Shown: positions 48,233 through 59,435 of the stretch, piece by piece | Numbering within the stretch: position 1 is the stretch's first letter | Layout: each line of letters begins with the position of its first letter | NCBI GenBank assembly: GCA_900074885.1 | Contig: FJUW01000040.1 | Coordinates: 434,001 to 498,000 of the forward strand | Length of the DNA stretch: 64,000 bases | Origin: Rhynchosporium graminicola | Taxonomy: Eukaryota; Ascomycota; Leotiomycetes; Helotiales; Ploettnerulaceae | Direction: 5' to 3' | Program-made: the position numbers and the translations under genes | Notes under the pieces: generated by a model | Databases searched by the model: none | Seen by the model: only the letters and a program-made list of their open reading frames with translations | Told to the model about the DNA's origin: nothing

Positions 48233-49906
48233 ATGGCTTCGACCAAATCAAAACCAGCAGTGCCAGCAATAACGGCAATGAGTGCTACCGAACTCATTGG
48301 CAACACTCCCCTCGTACGCCTCAATAAGATCCCCCAGAGTTTAGGAATAGAGGCAGAAGTATATGCCAAAGTCGAGCTGTTCAACGCTGGTGGAAGTGTC
48401 AAGGACCGAATTGCCCTGCGGATGATCGAGGAGGCAGAGCGGTCAGGAAGAATAAAGCCAGGAGACACTTTGATCGAACCCACGAGTGGAAACACGTATG
48501 TAGGAGGATGACCTCGATCAAATGGACATGGAAATAAGCTAATCCTCTTCAGAGGAATTGGTCTCGCACTTGTTGGAGCAATCAAGGGCTACAAGACCAT
48601 CATCACCCTTCCCGAAAAGATGTCTCCCGAGAAAGTGGCGGTCCTCCGAGCACTCGGTGCAACTATCATTCGTACCCCAACTCAAGCCGCTTTTGACTCT
48701 CCCGAGTCTCACATTGGTGTGGCCAAGAGACTCCAGAAGGAGATTCCCAATTCCCATATTCTGGATCAATACGCAAACAAGGACAATCCACTTGCTCATG
48801 AATGTGGAACGGCAGAAGAGATCTGGAACCAGACTGAGGGGAAGATCAAAGCAATCGTTGCTGGTGCAGGGACTGGTGGAACAATCACTGGTCTGTCGAG
48901 AGGTCTTAAGAAGCATAATCCGGATATCAAAGTCATCGCCGCAGATCCATTCGGCTCTATCCTCGCGATGCCGGAGTCCCTAAACCAGGAGCACGCAAAC
49001 GAGGCTTACAAGGTGGAGGGAATCGGGTACGACTTTATTCCAGAAGTTCTTAACCGTGAAGCAGTCGATGTGTGGTATAAAACTGACGACCGAGAATCAT
49101 TCGCGTATGCCAGACGGCTCATTGCCGAAGAAGGTTTACTTGTTGGCGGAAGCAGTGGAAGTGCAATGGCAGCGATGGTCAAGGGTGTCAAGGAGCTTGG
49201 TTTGGGGAAGGGCGACGTTGTAGTAGTTATTCTGCCCGACAGTATTCGCAGCTATCTCAGCAAATTCGCCGACGACGACTGGCTAGCGGCTAACGACCTT
49301 TTGCCACCAAGCCCACCTACAACTTCTCCTCCATCACCCATCCTTCAATCGTCATCAACCAAGAAGGACCCTTACCACGGCGCCACAATCAAGTCTCTCA
49401 GACTCAAACCCGTTACGACAGTCCTGTCGGATACTCCTTGCTCAGAGGCTGTGGAAACCATGAGAGAGAAAGGCTTCGATCAACTCCCTGTCCTTGCACC
49501 AATTGGAGGAAAGCTCGTTGGACTTGTCACACTTGGTAATCTTCTGAGTTGGATCAGCCGTGGCCGAGCAACAGGCAAGAGCCCAGTATCCGATGTCATG
49601 TTTGACTTCTCTACGATTCCAGAAGTCGTCACAGATGCGAAAGATATCAGCAATCTTTCCGAAGCACCTAAAACCAATGGCCTTGAGGAGGGTGCAAGTG
49701 GAAAGACACAGAAGACCCCGAAGAGAAAATTCGTGGAAATCACGGTTGACACACCTCTTTCTGCGTTGAGCAAGTTCTTCGAATGGAACAGCGCAGCCGT
49801 TGTGACAGAAAAGAGCGGCGATAAGAGCAACGGTCTTTCGAAGCCAGTTGCAGTCGTCACAAAGGTTGATTTGCTTTCTTGGATGGTGAAGCAACATTCG
49901 GTTTAA
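48233..49906 (+). CDS. CYS4: Cystathionine beta-synthase
   Basis: Two exons (48,233-48,495 and 48,553-49,906; intron 57 bp) give 538 residues. The enzyme condenses serine and homocysteine to cystathionine, the first step of transsulfuration. The PLP-dependent catalytic domain starts at [16 protein letters not shown], with the Schiff-base lysine K57 in GGSVKDRI. The phosphate-binding loop GAGTGGT is at about residues 192-198 and GGSSGSA at about 286-292. Two C-terminal CBS (Bateman) domains at about 367-440 and 481-535 separate it from plain cysteine synthases. The second is preceded by a charged linker of about 40 residues. There is no N-terminal heme-binding extension, as in yeast. The splice restores SGNT/GIG. 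Confidence 0.95.
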
Positions 49907-50362
49907 TATTGGGTGGACGTATAGGGCGGCGTAACGGCGTTTGGAGCTTGTGATGGGTCAGTGGTAGATTCAACACCTACGTCCCTCTTAACGGACAGAG
50001 GGGAGTTGCGCTTATAGGCACGTAACAGCTTAGATTAGACCGTAGACACAGTTGAATTGATCACAATTGAACACTATGTGATCGTATGCTTTGTTCTATA
50101 GTCATGCTGGCAGAAGTGCTCTGGGTCGAGATGGAAGCTACCACAAGCCACGAAGCGTAGCCATGGTTTGAAGAGAGGTCTGTTCTGAACTCGATGCTCA
50201 GTATTAACGGCTAGGTGGTGGTGGTCAGAAGCAGATCTATGGTCTCAACACAGCATAGTCGAGCATTTTTCCGGAACAGACCTCTTTCGGACAATGAGTC
50301 CAGGAGATTATCAGTAGTGACTTAGGATTGGGTTTATACTTATTGCTTGGTCTGACTGAACA
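49907..50362. other. Shared 3' region of two convergent genes
   Basis: About 0.46 kb lies between the CBS stop and the SRP receptor stop on the other strand. It holds an imperfect inverted repeat, AGAGGTCTGTTC near 50,174-50,185 and its complement near 50,273-50,286. That could form a stem in either transcript and help termination. Confidence 0.5.
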
Positions 50363-51284
50363 TCAAAGTCTTTCCGAGATCCACTTCCACCACCTCTCCA
50401 CAGTCGGCGGATCTCCCAACACATTCCCTCCAGCCACCTCTACAAAAACATTAAACTCCTCCATCTGTGCAAACTTAAACGCACTAGATCCCATCTCTCC
50501 AAGCCAATCATCCTTCTCATCATCCGCATCATCCATTCCAATTCCCGAGTCCAGCAAACCCTTTGAACGTGACTTTCTAACTTTCGTAATCTCAGCTTCA
50601 AGACTGCTCTTCACCAATGCCACCGGAAGTGCGGTAAAGAGATCCATCTTATTCGCTGCTATCAGAACAGGAATCTCCTTCAGCGCCTTTGCCGACTTGG
50701 TGTCCACCCTCTTCTGCAGAATTAGTAGTACATCGTGGAGATAGTCTGCCGTCTGCTGCAGACCCTCATCTCCTGCTGACAATGTAGCTGCATCAGCCAC
50801 GAAGATCAAGCCTTTCAAGTTTTGCGGATTCGTGATGTTCTCCAGCGCATGATGTCGGAGTTTGCCGTGACCTGGTGTATCGACCAAAAGGAACTTTTTG
50901 TGTACTTGGTTCGAGGGATCGTTGATTGAGCGGTATTGGTTGGACTTAGCTACTGCTCCAACAGGTAGGTGACATTCTACAGCGATGGGTGTTTGCGATG
51001 TGTGAGTTATTGCGTTTGTGCCTCGTTCGAACTGGACAGAAGTCAGTCATGATGGAGTACCAGATTGGTTCAACAGGCGGTACCAAAGTAAGAAGTGACG
51101 TCTTTCCAGAACCACTAGGACCGATCAAGAGGATGGAGGGTAGGTTGATGAGCCCGCTGGTGCGAAATACGAGACTATGAAGGAGGATCGGGATGGAAAC
51201 GGCGAGGAGGATGGCAATGACGAGACCCAGAGGCGAAGGCGTCAGTAGAGCATGCGCCCAATTTTGTATCATGGATAGAGACAT
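50363..51284 (-). CDS. SRP102: Signal recognition particle receptor subunit beta
   Basis: Two exons on the minus strand (51,284-51,084 and 51,031-50,363; intron 52 bp) give 289 residues. Start is the first ATG in frame. An N-terminal membrane segment lies at about residues 17-37 (LGLVIAILLAVSIPILLHSL). It is followed by a Ras-like GTPase domain: P-loop GPSGSGKTS (residues 55-63), DTPGHGKLR (switch II) and the guanine-specificity motif NKMD. The exon join restores SLLTL/FERG. It anchors the SRP receptor alpha subunit at the ER membrane during co-translational targeting. The intron begins GTACCG, not the usual GTAAGT. The gene is divergent from AKR1, with 432 bp between start codons. Confidence 0.93.
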
Positions 51285-51716
51285 TATCACCGGTGTCCGC
51301 CGTCCACCGTCCGAGGCAAAAGAACTATGCGGTCAAAGAGTCTGCGGCAGTTCTAGAATCCGCGATATATCGAATGCGCACCGTAGAGTGGAGTGAATTG
51401 GGGAAGTGCAGTGAAGCTAAACACGAGGCTCAAGTGGACCCTGTTGATATTTCGAATGAACTCAGCCTCGCGACAGGATAGGACGGAACAGGACGTGATA
51501 CCGACCGATTCAACTCATCCTATTTTGCCAACTCGAACTTATATATATCTGAATTAGACTTGAAAGCGGAGTCGATTAGACCATCTCCTTAAGTCCACAG
51601 TACACAGTCTTTAATATCCAGCAACGACGGTATGCTCTTACAGCTGAAGTTATCATAAACCTACCACCTCCAACCCTTTTGCCGCTCTTGCCGTATGCCC
51701 ACAAGATTCACACCAA
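51285..51716. promoter_or_regulatory. Short divergent promoter between SRP102 and AKR1
   Basis: The 432-bp gap must contain the promoters of both genes. I see no clear named motif. CT-rich stretches just before 51,717 are typical of fungal start regions. Confidence 0.5.
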
Positions 51717-54173
51717 ATGCAAAGAATGCTCGATCAAAAGTCCACGACGGCTACAGGGACAATTCAAAACAACTCAGTGATGCTGCCCAGTGGGAGCGGG
51801 AAGTCTGCAGCTGTTGCGCCCAAGCTGAGCGACGATGATCACGTCGAAATGGAAGACATGTTACCTACAGCCCCTGAGCATAGTCCAGCGGAGGATATCA
51901 TGCAACTTGCGCGATTAGGAGATATTCAAGGAATTGAGAGACTCTACGAGAGTGGCAAGTTCGACGCTAGATATTGCGATGTTGAAGGCATTACTCCCTT
52001 ACATGTATTTACGCCTCGAATATACCCCATCCCAAACAGGTCAGTAGCTAACTTCTTTCTAGTGGGCCGCGATCAACAATCAGTACGCGATGTGCCAATT
52101 CCTCTTGAAGGCAGGTGCCGATGTCAATAAGAAAGGAGGAGAATCCGTGGCGACTCCTGCTATGTGGGCAGCTCAGAGGTGTCACTATTATACTGTACAT
52201 CTCCTGCTTGAACACGGAGCAGATCCTCTTGTAACCGATGTCCAAGGCTACAATATCCTACATCTCGCTACCTTCGAAGGAAATGTTTTCCTGCTTGTAC
52301 TTCTGCTTCATCAGAATATCAATGTGGACATTCCGGATCGCCAAGGCCATACCTGTCTGATGTGGGCGGCATATAAAGGCTACCCTGCATGTGTAGACCT
52401 GTTCTTGAGATGGGGCGCAGATGTCCATGCTACAGACGAGACTGGATTCACCTCTCTGCATTGGGCTCTAGTAAAGGGTTCCCAAGGTTGTATCCAAAAG
52501 CTTATTGATTATGGTTCAGATCGGTTTGCTGAAACATCAACGGGGAAGACACCAGCGATCACGGCTGAGGAGATGAAGACGCAGCGGATGTGGCACCGAG
52601 CCTTAGTAGAATCCGGCTTCGATGAAGATGCTCAACCGAGGACTTTGAGCTTTCCGATGTCGTCGTGGTTGTTGAAAGACAAGCGCGGGTTTATGACCAA
52701 ATTCTTTTTCCTCTGGCCCTTCTTGACTATCTGGGTTATGGTCATGATTGCGAGTCATATGGTTGTGTTTGCTGGGGTGCCTCTTGCTCTGTTGGCTGGT
52801 TATGGGTTGCAATGGGTTGCGTTGCAAGTTATGGAGTACGCCCCGAATGATATGAGACATATCCACAAAACAGTAAGCTTCTCCTTCGTATCGTAATGCC
52901 ATACTGACAGATCAGCCCTGGCTGGCCGGGATCTTTGCAGGAACTCTGTTCTGGGTAGGCCTCAGGTGGTTGACACATATACTTCCTGGTTCGTATTTGC
53001 GCACTCTCTTCTGGCGTAGCTAACGAGATAGGAACTTTTTCGGAATACCCTTTCTCTAATATTAGTTTTGGGATATCATACAGTCTTTGTGGCTACTTCT
53101 ACTTCTGCACAATGGTCTACGAGCCTGGTTTCGTTCCAAAGCTTGGTGGACTTACCCAACAGAAGGCAGTCATTGATGAACTGCTTACCCTGTGGAAGTT
53201 CGACGAAAGCAACTTTTGCGTTCCATGCATGGTGAGGCAGCCGTTGAGGAGTAAGCATTGCAGAAGATGCAATCGTTGTGTAGCCAAGCATGATCAGTAA
53301 GTTTTGATATATTGACTTGTGTGCACGTTACTGATAGTCCATAAGTCATTGCCCCTGGGTATACAATTGTATCGGGATCAACAACCACCGCCACTTCTTC
53401 CTTTACTTGATCTCGCTTGAGTCTGGACTGGTGTTCTTAGTGAGAGTCGCCCTAGGATGTAAGTTGCCCCCCAGCTCGTCGCTTCCCACGTCATGTCTAA
53501 ACCATACCCAGATTTCGAGACATTAAGCGAGACAGGCAATTCCTTATGCAACATTTTAGCCGAGCCATTATGCCGCATCGTGAATTCCGATCCTTACACC
53601 CTGGTGTTGACGATCTGGGGGGCGTTACAACTAACATGGGTCACAATGTTGATGTTCGTCCAACTTGTCCAAATCTCGCGCGCCATGACCACATGGGAGA
53701 ACATGAAAGGCTCCAACCACTCGCATGGTACCAAAGTATCAGAATCCTTTACATCCGTACTCACAACCGGCACACTCTCTCACGCCGGCGCTCAAATTGG
53801 CTCCACAGGACTCGGTCCCGACCCTGTCCTTCCACCAACCCACGCACCAGGCCACAACCACCACCACAAATCTGGCTGTTTCGCTCAATGGAAGAAGATC
53901 CTCGGCGTCGACACCTTCGTAGAAACAGCTCTCGACTACAAAGGCGGGAATAGACCACGAAGGAATAGGAATCCTTTTTCTAATGGGTGCGTGGGTAATT
54001 GTAAGGATTTCTGGTGTGATCCGGCGCCGGTGTTTGGGAAGAGGGAGAATGGGAGCGCGATGCTGGGTGGTAGGAGGGTAGATTATACGGCAATGTATGA
54101 GACGCCTAGGCTGATGAGTGCGAGGAGAGGGGCAGGGGTTTATGAGAGCGTGCCGGTTGATGAGGGTGTATGA
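51717..54173 (+). CDS. AKR1: Ankyrin-repeat palmitoyltransferase Akr1
   Basis: Six exons are inferred: 51,717-52,004, 52,063-52,872, 52,916-52,988, 53,032-53,296, 53,346-53,458 and 53,512-54,173, with introns of 43-58 bp. They give 736 residues, normal for Akr1. Ankyrin repeats span about residues 60-290 (for example [39 protein letters not shown]). Several membrane segments follow. The Cys-rich catalytic domain contains [19 protein letters not shown] and the DHHC motif at residues 478-481, formed across the intron at 53,297. The enzyme S-acylates proteins at the Golgi and endosomes. The start is uncertain: the Met at residue 4 is equally possible. Confidence 0.92.
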
Positions 54174-56639
54174 TACGAAGGAGGAAGATGTTGAAACTTG
54201 AAGATATTAACTTAATGACAAGTGGTTATTAGTTGCATCGAGGGCGATTATCTGTTAGTAGGCCCGAGGGGGTTGTGATGTCAATGCTTGGAGTTGTAGA
54301 CGAGGCGTGTCTGGCATGTGAGAGGCCTTTTGCCATCAGGTAATTACGCGACATCTACACAGTTCAGAGGAACGGGATCGCGTCATATATGTGCAATGAG
54401 GGATACGATTAATTCGTACAGGAGGCCACAAGGTACACACCCATACCCATTTCTAACCCAGTAATAGGCACTCATGCCACTTTTAGCTGGACCAGATCAA
54501 GCAAGAAAGTAGGAATCGATTATTCGGGAATGAGGCCATAAGGCACATACGCATAGCATACCAAAACCTATATATGCTGCTCTTATTCGCTTAAGAATTA
54601 ACTCAGAGAAATCGTACGAAAGTAGCAGCAGGGGCCTATTTTAGCACTTTTATAATAACGGCACTACGTCTAAGAAATAATTTAAAAGGAAAATTATTAC
54701 TAGTTACATTAGGTTGAAATAATCGAATGCTCTAGTAAATAATTACGTAGTGTAAAAGGTAGTTGTTTTGAAGAGGAAAATAAGTATTAGAGGGGGTATA
54801 GCCTCGCTTAATTCATCGCGATAAAGTAGCATGCCTGTGCTTTTATGCCTGATGTAGGCACCCGGTCTACGGTTTTATTAGCACACCGAACAGGCGAGAA
54901 CGTAGAAATTCAACGAGAGACCTATCCTTGCATACAATACTATGATATGATCGAAGCCAAAACTCCAAAAATAGCTCTACTCAACTCGCAAAGAGCGACT
55001 CTATTCAGTAATACTATTTTCGTGAAATTAATATTTGTGGTTATTGAACTATTGTTATGCTCTTACACGTCTTGATTTAGGTGTGCGGATAATACCGTAG
55101 ACCGGGTGGCAGGGTTGATTTCAGGTGTGTGTGTGCCTTGTGGCCTCATGCCCGAATAATCGTCTCCGGAAAATACCCCCCTTAGCCTACTCCTCCCACC
55201 AGCCCACCCTAATTGAGTAACTAAATATCAGCCCAGTAGTCGAATTTGAATTAAGAGGCGGTATGATGATACTCGCTAAATCAATTTTCACGGGTGATTT
55301 CGTCGACTTACAATTACTATGCGAAATAGCCGCCCTGCCTCTCCCTGTGGAGCGAATGTGTGCCTTATGGCCTTATGATAGGAGATTCCATTCCTGTGCA
55401 TTCCATTGGGAGAGATGAAAGATAGTTGTCAACCTACTGCAACTTCGAGCCAGAAGCGGCTATTCAGTAAAGGCACATGGGTACTTGGTATGTATGATAG
55501 GTATAAAACCAAGTGCATAAAAGGATGAAAACTATAATTCGCTGCACTATTTTCCTGTTTCTGCAGTTGACTTCAGGGGGCTCGATGTTAGTACTATAAC
55601 TTTCAAAGCTTAAACTTCCGATAGCTTTCCCTAACCAGATGTTCCTATCAACCGTAGGGAAGCACCTCGCGGCTTATCATGTTTGCATTTGTCAATAGTC
55701 GATCATGATATTTAACCGGTACAGCAGTGTACAATTACTTACCTTGCCTGCTGTTTAGGATGACAAGTGCCTGTGAAGATGGAAACAATTGTCCAGCACT
55801 TTGCTCGGTGAAGCTTGCAAGGTGTTTATGCTTTATGCACCCATGCTGTCGGGAAAAGTCGGGCTTCCGGTAGTTTGTCGGACCACTAATCATGATCCCA
55901 GTACGATGAGGCTGAACCCATAATTCACCCCCTGTAGTACAAGCATCATTGTGCAGACTTTTTTGGCTGCTACTTTGACAGCTGCGAGTTTCGAGTGCAG
56001 CTGTTATTAATGTCCATAGATGCATGGCATCTGTAGTCATCATTGTTGACCAAATCCTGTATCGCCACACTCTCGACGGCCTCGCTGCGCTCTGCAAGCT
56101 GCTTGCACCGACTCCCAATTTCAGCAGATAAAAATGGGCTCCTGGCGAAATAAAGAAGCAAACGGGGAATGAGAGGGAAATCTCTCTGTTGATATCCACC
56201 CGCCCACTCCCAATATCCGTGATCCTCCGACCCAACCGTTGAGCTGCGTTGGACTTCAAGGTTTCACGATCTATCCATCCTTTATAAAGTTTCGATCCAG
56301 TTGTTGAGCTTCGGAGCGCTGCTGCACCCACTTCATGATCCGCTCTCAAATCCACCCCTTGAGCAATTGAGCCTCGAAGGGGAAAAGTGACTTCGAGGCC
56401 GGAAATCCAATCAAGTCCTTTCCGCCTGCCGGCCAACACCCTCAGATCACTTCGTGGAGGGAGCTCTTAGACGAGAGCGTTTTTCTGTCCTTTCGTGCCC
56501 GAGAAAACTCTTTCCATCCAGACCTGCTAGAGCTCTTGACCATTCATTTTGTCTCTTGAACACATCAACTTCATCACAACTTCACTACTCCGCTCCATCT
56601 TCTCCGGCCTCACTCTCAATCTCCACTTCCTCATATACA
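54174..56639. other. 2.5-kb intergenic region with a nested inverted-repeat insertion
   Basis: It contains the inverted-repeat structure listed separately (54,405-55,400) and the ATP9 promoter. A 705-base open frame on the minus strand (55,735-56,439) lacks recognisable domains and is not called as a gene. No RNA gene was seen. Confidence 0.6.
54517..55162. mobile_element. MITE-like element with about 36-bp terminal inverted repeats
   Basis: The left end, CGATTATTCGGGAATGAGGC (54,517 on) continuing through a CCATAAGGCACATAC block, is matched in inverse at 55,125-55,162. A second, outer pair of the same AGGCCANAAGG motif occurs near 54,423 (direct) and 55,360 (inverted). The interior is AT-rich with one short frame (54,845-55,075) of no known family. 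No clear target duplication was found, so the exact limits and class are uncertain. Confidence 0.5.
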
Positions 56640-57198
56640 ATGGCCGCACGCATGTTCGCCCCTAAGGTTGCTTCCCTTGTGGGTTCAACCTCTTCCAAGG
56701 TCGCTCGCCCTGTCATCCGCAACAGCGTCAAGGCCAATGTTGTCTCGCAGCGTGCCTTCTCCGGTATGTGTCCATCCTGCCCCTGGGTGGGAGGAATCGA
56801 TTGCCACTGGCAATGTATTATCGAGCCTGGTACTGACAATTACTTAAGGCGTTCGCTCCAACAATGCTTTCCAGACCATCAAGCGTCAACAAGTTTCCAA
56901 AATCCTCTCAGCCACCACCCGTAATGCCATGGGACGCCAGACCACACGCTCCTTCAACTCTGAGATCGCCACTGCCATGGTCCAGGTCTCCCAGAACTTG
57001 GGTATGGGTTCCGCTGCCATCGGTCTTGGTGGTGCCGGTATCGGTATCGGTATGGTCTTCGCTGCTCTCTTGATGGCCGTTGCTCGCAACCCAAGCATGC
57101 GTGGACAACTTTTCTCCTACGCCATTCTCGGTTTCGCTTTCGTCGAGGCTATTGGATTGTTTGATCTCATGGTTGCCATGATGTGCAAGTACGTGTAA
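56640..57198 (+). CDS. ATP9: Mitochondrial ATP synthase subunit 9 (c-ring proteolipid), nuclear copy
   Basis: Two exons (56,640-56,763 and 56,849-57,198; intron 85 bp) give 157 residues. An Arg/Ser/Ala-rich mitochondrial presequence of about 80 residues (starts MAARMFAPKVASLV) precedes a mature protein of about 76 residues beginning near FNSEIATAMVQVSQNLG. It has two membrane helices (GLGGAGIGIGMVFAALLMAV and FSYAILGFAFVEAIGLFDLM), the polar loop ARNPSMRGQ and the proton-carrying E141. The protein forms the rotating c-ring of F1Fo ATP synthase in the inner mitochondrial membrane. Many filamentous fungi encode it in the nucleus, some with paralogues. Codon use is strongly biased to C-ending codons, which fits high expression. 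Confidence 0.95.
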
Positions 57199-58019
57199 AT
57201 GGGTGGTATCATTTGTGTGGAATTGTCGAGGGGGGAATGGTCGTGGAATAGACTATAGAAGTATAGACTATAGACTGTACAGTACTGTTCTAGAAGCATT
57301 AGAGAATCGATGGAAATTAGCACTTGGCGGTCTGCCGCTAAAACAACAACACGTTCCTTTGTTCACCCTTCTGTTCTTTCCGTGCAGGATGTATTCAAAA
57401 CTGCAACTCTGCTCTGCCACGAAGCGTTACCTGCTACCCTTCCACTTGGTATGCAGACGGTAGGAGTGCAGATGAGATCGTGTCCGTTCTGCAATGGTGA
57501 CAGCACAACGGCGCATCAACTGGGCTCGAAGGGGCAGATTGAAGGGCCGAGGCGATAAGCCTCATAGCATAGCTGCCACTCCCTTCCGAGTCCACATGTT
57601 CTCAGGTCAATTAACATGTCCAGAGTCGGCAACTCAACATCCCCATGCTCTGCTGATAGAGGTAAGCCGTGGGAATGAAAGCCATCACAAAGGACGACCA
57701 GACCAGTCAACCGGCCATGATACACTCGAGCCTGCGTCTCTTGGGTGTATCAAGTCGTAGCCAATCATCTCACCTGTTCGACGGTTCCATGTCGCGTTGG
57801 CGTCGCCGAGACTCTGAATCAGAGGAGGCATCGACATCGGAGAATAGGCAGGGGGACGAACGAACGAACGGACCCTATCACAGCAAGCTTAGTAGGATAG
57901 AGCAGAGCCGAGATGGCAACAGCTAATCCGGGACACATGTAAGCAGCGAAAACGCATTACGTCTGTAAAGCTAGGCTGAGCTGAGCTGCCTGTTCTGAAA
58001 TGAGAGGCGTATAGTGAGT

Positions 58020-58320
58020 GGTACCAAGAGTATAAGAGGAAGTGTTGGTGGTGCGGGAGTGGTCAGAGAAAGAGGGAGAGGAGAGGTTTGGGAAGGGGAG
58101 AAGAGGAGACGCAGGGAAGGATGGAAGGAGGTGAGGAAGGGAGACGAAGAAATGATGAAGATCAAGAAATGACGAAGATGGAGAAAAGATGCCGAAGAGG
58201 AAATAATAAAGATGAAGAATTGATGTAGATAGAGATGGAGATGGCGGAATGAAGAGGAGGATAATTATAGAGGGAGGAAGGAAGACGAGGTGAGGTGAGG
58301 TGAGGTGTGGTGTGTCTGAT
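58020..58320 (+). repeat. Purine-rich low-complexity tract
   Basis: About 300 bp is dominated by G and A on the plus strand (GAGGAAGG-type sequence, ending with GAGGTGAGGT repeats near 58,288-58,310). Such strand asymmetry is common in fungal promoters. It lies about 1.1 kb upstream of the epoxide hydrolase gene. Confidence 0.75.
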
Positions 58321-58418
58321 TGAGCGGGGGAGGGAATGAATGGTACGATACGATACGGTACGGGACGGCACGGAGTAGGTACTGTAGGCTAGACTAGACT
58401 AGAGTAGAGTAGGTAAGT

Positions 58419-58454
58419 TAGGTAGGTAGGTAGGTAGGTAGGTAGGTAGGTAGG
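58419..58454 (+). repeat. (TAGG)9 tetranucleotide array
   Basis: Nine perfect TAGG units. It is not a telomeric TTAGGG repeat. Confidence 0.9.
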
Positions 58455-59435
58455 TAAGTAGAGTAGAGAGAGAACCTGGACTAGTCCCGAACAGGACAGA
58501 ATAGAACAGATCCGGGGGAAAAGGAAAAAGGCGGAGGCAGATCAGTGGAGACGGGACTGCGGGTGAAAGCGGGCCCGCTATAGTGATGTAGTTAGGTAGG
58601 TGTGTACCTTGGGTAAGGCCATTTAATGGAGAGAGAGGTCAGGTAAGCTAGCGAAGAGAGTAAGGTAGGTAGGTATATACCTAACTTACCTAGATATCAT
58701 CACATAAATATGCCACTATGTACCTAGATAAGCATCGCTCCAAGTACTACCTAGTACTAGTGAAGGGGGGTAATTGAAGAAGTTTATGTCTGCCTCGCAT
58801 CTGCTGTTCAGTACCGTTCTAGGACTGTTCCTAGCTCTGAATCATTCCTCTTCCAAGACTATTCTGACTAAGGAGCCGGTTAGAGACCCGTCCCCTAGTG
58901 ATTCCCTTCTTATACCTCTATTCATATACCGAATCGTCCAGAGACCGTCACTTGACGCTTAGTTTACACTGCGCTTGCCTGTAAGGTAAGTAAGTAAGTA
59001 CCTAACCCTCTATCTTTCCTAGCCAATTCTGCTTGCTCACAGATGGTGGAATAATCGATGATGCAAGAAATCTAGCTAGGTACCTATCTACTCTACCTTA
59101 GGTAAGCAGATCTGCTCGATGCTGAAGTAAGCAAGCAAACCACTCCACTCCACTCCAGCCAACTTACATTCGGTCAGTATTGTAACCTGAGGGCCTCCCG
59201 TCGGAGCCCGGTTCTTCTTAGCTAAGTACCTACCTACCTTACCTAGATAGGTACCTACCTACCTGAACGAGCTCAACAAGCGTGAGCGGGGGCAGATGAC
59301 ATAATCGACTCTGTTTATTTTCTCATACCGGAATTCTTGCTTGCTGGACAATATAAAATGATATATCGTAACATACGTGCTTCGTTTAGTAAATACACCT
59401 GAGTCTTCTTTTTCTTCCCATCGTAAGCCGCAATC

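Larger units (their letters stand above)
57199..59435. other. 2.2-kb intergenic region with purine tract and TAGG arrays
   Basis: It holds the 3' flank of ATP9, a purine-rich stretch (about 58,020-58,320), a (TAGG)9 array (58,419-58,454) and further TACCTA/TAGGTA clusters near 58,665-58,695, 59,080-59,105 and 59,225-59,262. Open frames here come from low-complexity sequence and are not credible genes. Confidence 0.65.

Noticed and set aside
55735..56439. 234-codon minus-strand frame upstream of ATP9
   Set aside because: Long for chance, but the translation has no recognisable domain and no conserved block. It occupies the ATP9 promoter region. Transcript evidence would be needed.
57971..58371. 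Two minus-strand frames rich in Ser, Leu and Pro
   Set aside because: They are translations of the purine-rich low-complexity tract.
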